Assembly: GCA_019155205.2 (NCBI GenBank)
Contig: JAHNZQ020003150.1
Coordinates: 931,737 to 986,225, forward strand
Direction: 5' to 3'
Source: Gracilaria vermiculophylla
Lineage: Eukaryota; Rhodophyta; Florideophyceae; Gracilariales; Gracilariaceae
DNA length: 54,489 bases
Below the pieces are notes generated by a model. The model searched no databases. It was given only the letters and a program-made list of their open reading frames with translations, and was not told where the DNA came from. Below, piece after piece: positions 54,364-54,489 of this stretch (positions within the stretch are counted from its first letter, which is position 1; each line of letters begins with the position of its first letter). The position numbers were made by a program, and so were the translations under genes.

Positions 54364-54489
54364 TGTAGTACAGTGGCTCCTACGGAATTATGGTGGTTTG
54401 GCCTTAAGGCATAATATTCCTAAGGAGGGTTCGTAATTTATTAGCTGGGCCACGTGGTGCATAATATTGCCTGCGTGCGCTACAGTATC
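54364..54489 (+). mobile_element. 554-bp LTR-like element, copy A, cut by window end
   Basis: Begins TGTAGTACAGTGGCTCCTAC and matches the first 126 bp of copy B (including GGGCCACGTGGTGCATAAT and GTGCGCTACAGTATC). The rest lies beyond the window. Confidence 0.85.

Noticed and set aside
1..54489. CRISPR arrays, tRNA and rRNA genes, bacterial operons
   Set aside because: No regularly spaced repeats, cloverleaf-like blocks or rRNA sequence were recognised by eye; a covariance-model scan would be needed to exclude tRNAs fully.

Overview
The window is nuclear DNA from a eukaryote. Five intact-looking genes, each a single uninterrupted reading frame, sit among decayed transposable elements of several classes, and there are two 100-N assembly gaps. 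The evidence is secreted and Golgi-type proteins, TATA boxes 60-130 bp upstream of start codons, Ty3/gypsy chromoviruses, Tc1/mariner and PIF/Harbinger transposons, and no bacterial operon or ribosome-binding-site structure. My best guess for the organism is a marine alga with compact, intron-poor genes, most likely a florideophyte red alga of the Chondrus kind. It rests on a carbohydrate sulfotransferase, a secreted alpha-carbonic anhydrase, a secreted LPMO-like protein and heavy gypsy load. This is inference only; an oomycete-like protist is not excluded.

Layout. 1-2388: a minus-strand Ty3/gypsy remnant (protease, linker, start of reverse transcriptase) broken by two inverted copies of a 210-bp LTR-like repeat. 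4.6-6.9 kb: a GC-rich island with two minus-strand genes, a type II membrane sulfotransferase and a secreted 16-cysteine protein. 8.98-11.9 kb: fossils of a Harbinger-associated Myb/SANT-like protein and of a TPR protein resembling the TPR half of O-GlcNAc transferase. 13.8-15.6 kb: a dead Harbinger transposon. 15.9-16.7 kb: a dead DDE transposase of another lineage. 18.1-19.3 kb: an intact gene for a secreted LPMO-like protein.

21726-29161: a complete but dead minus-strand chromovirus with two 214-bp LTRs. Its integrase is split by a Tc1 element and its gag by a 554-bp solo-LTR-like element, and it carries an assembly gap flanked by a 126-bp inverted duplicate. 30.2-32.6 kb: a second Harbinger element with convergent genes. 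32997-34275: a second Tc1 copy. 34.3-38.5 kb: AT-rich, no recognised gene.

38.5-45 kb: a second GC-rich island with a Tudor-like low-complexity protein, a four-finger C2H2 protein and an alpha-carbonic anhydrase, followed by decayed repeats of the carbonic anhydrase 3' end. 48.4-49.3 kb: integrase C-terminus and chromodomain of another chromovirus. 49.7-54.5 kb: three more 554-bp family copies in otherwise unassigned DNA.

The intact genes do not form a pathway or operon. Three are secreted or Golgi-resident proteins plausibly concerned with cell-wall polysaccharide and inorganic carbon; two look nuclear. The most unusual signal is the 554-bp LTR-like family, which carries the start of an aspartic-protease frame inside its terminal unit.
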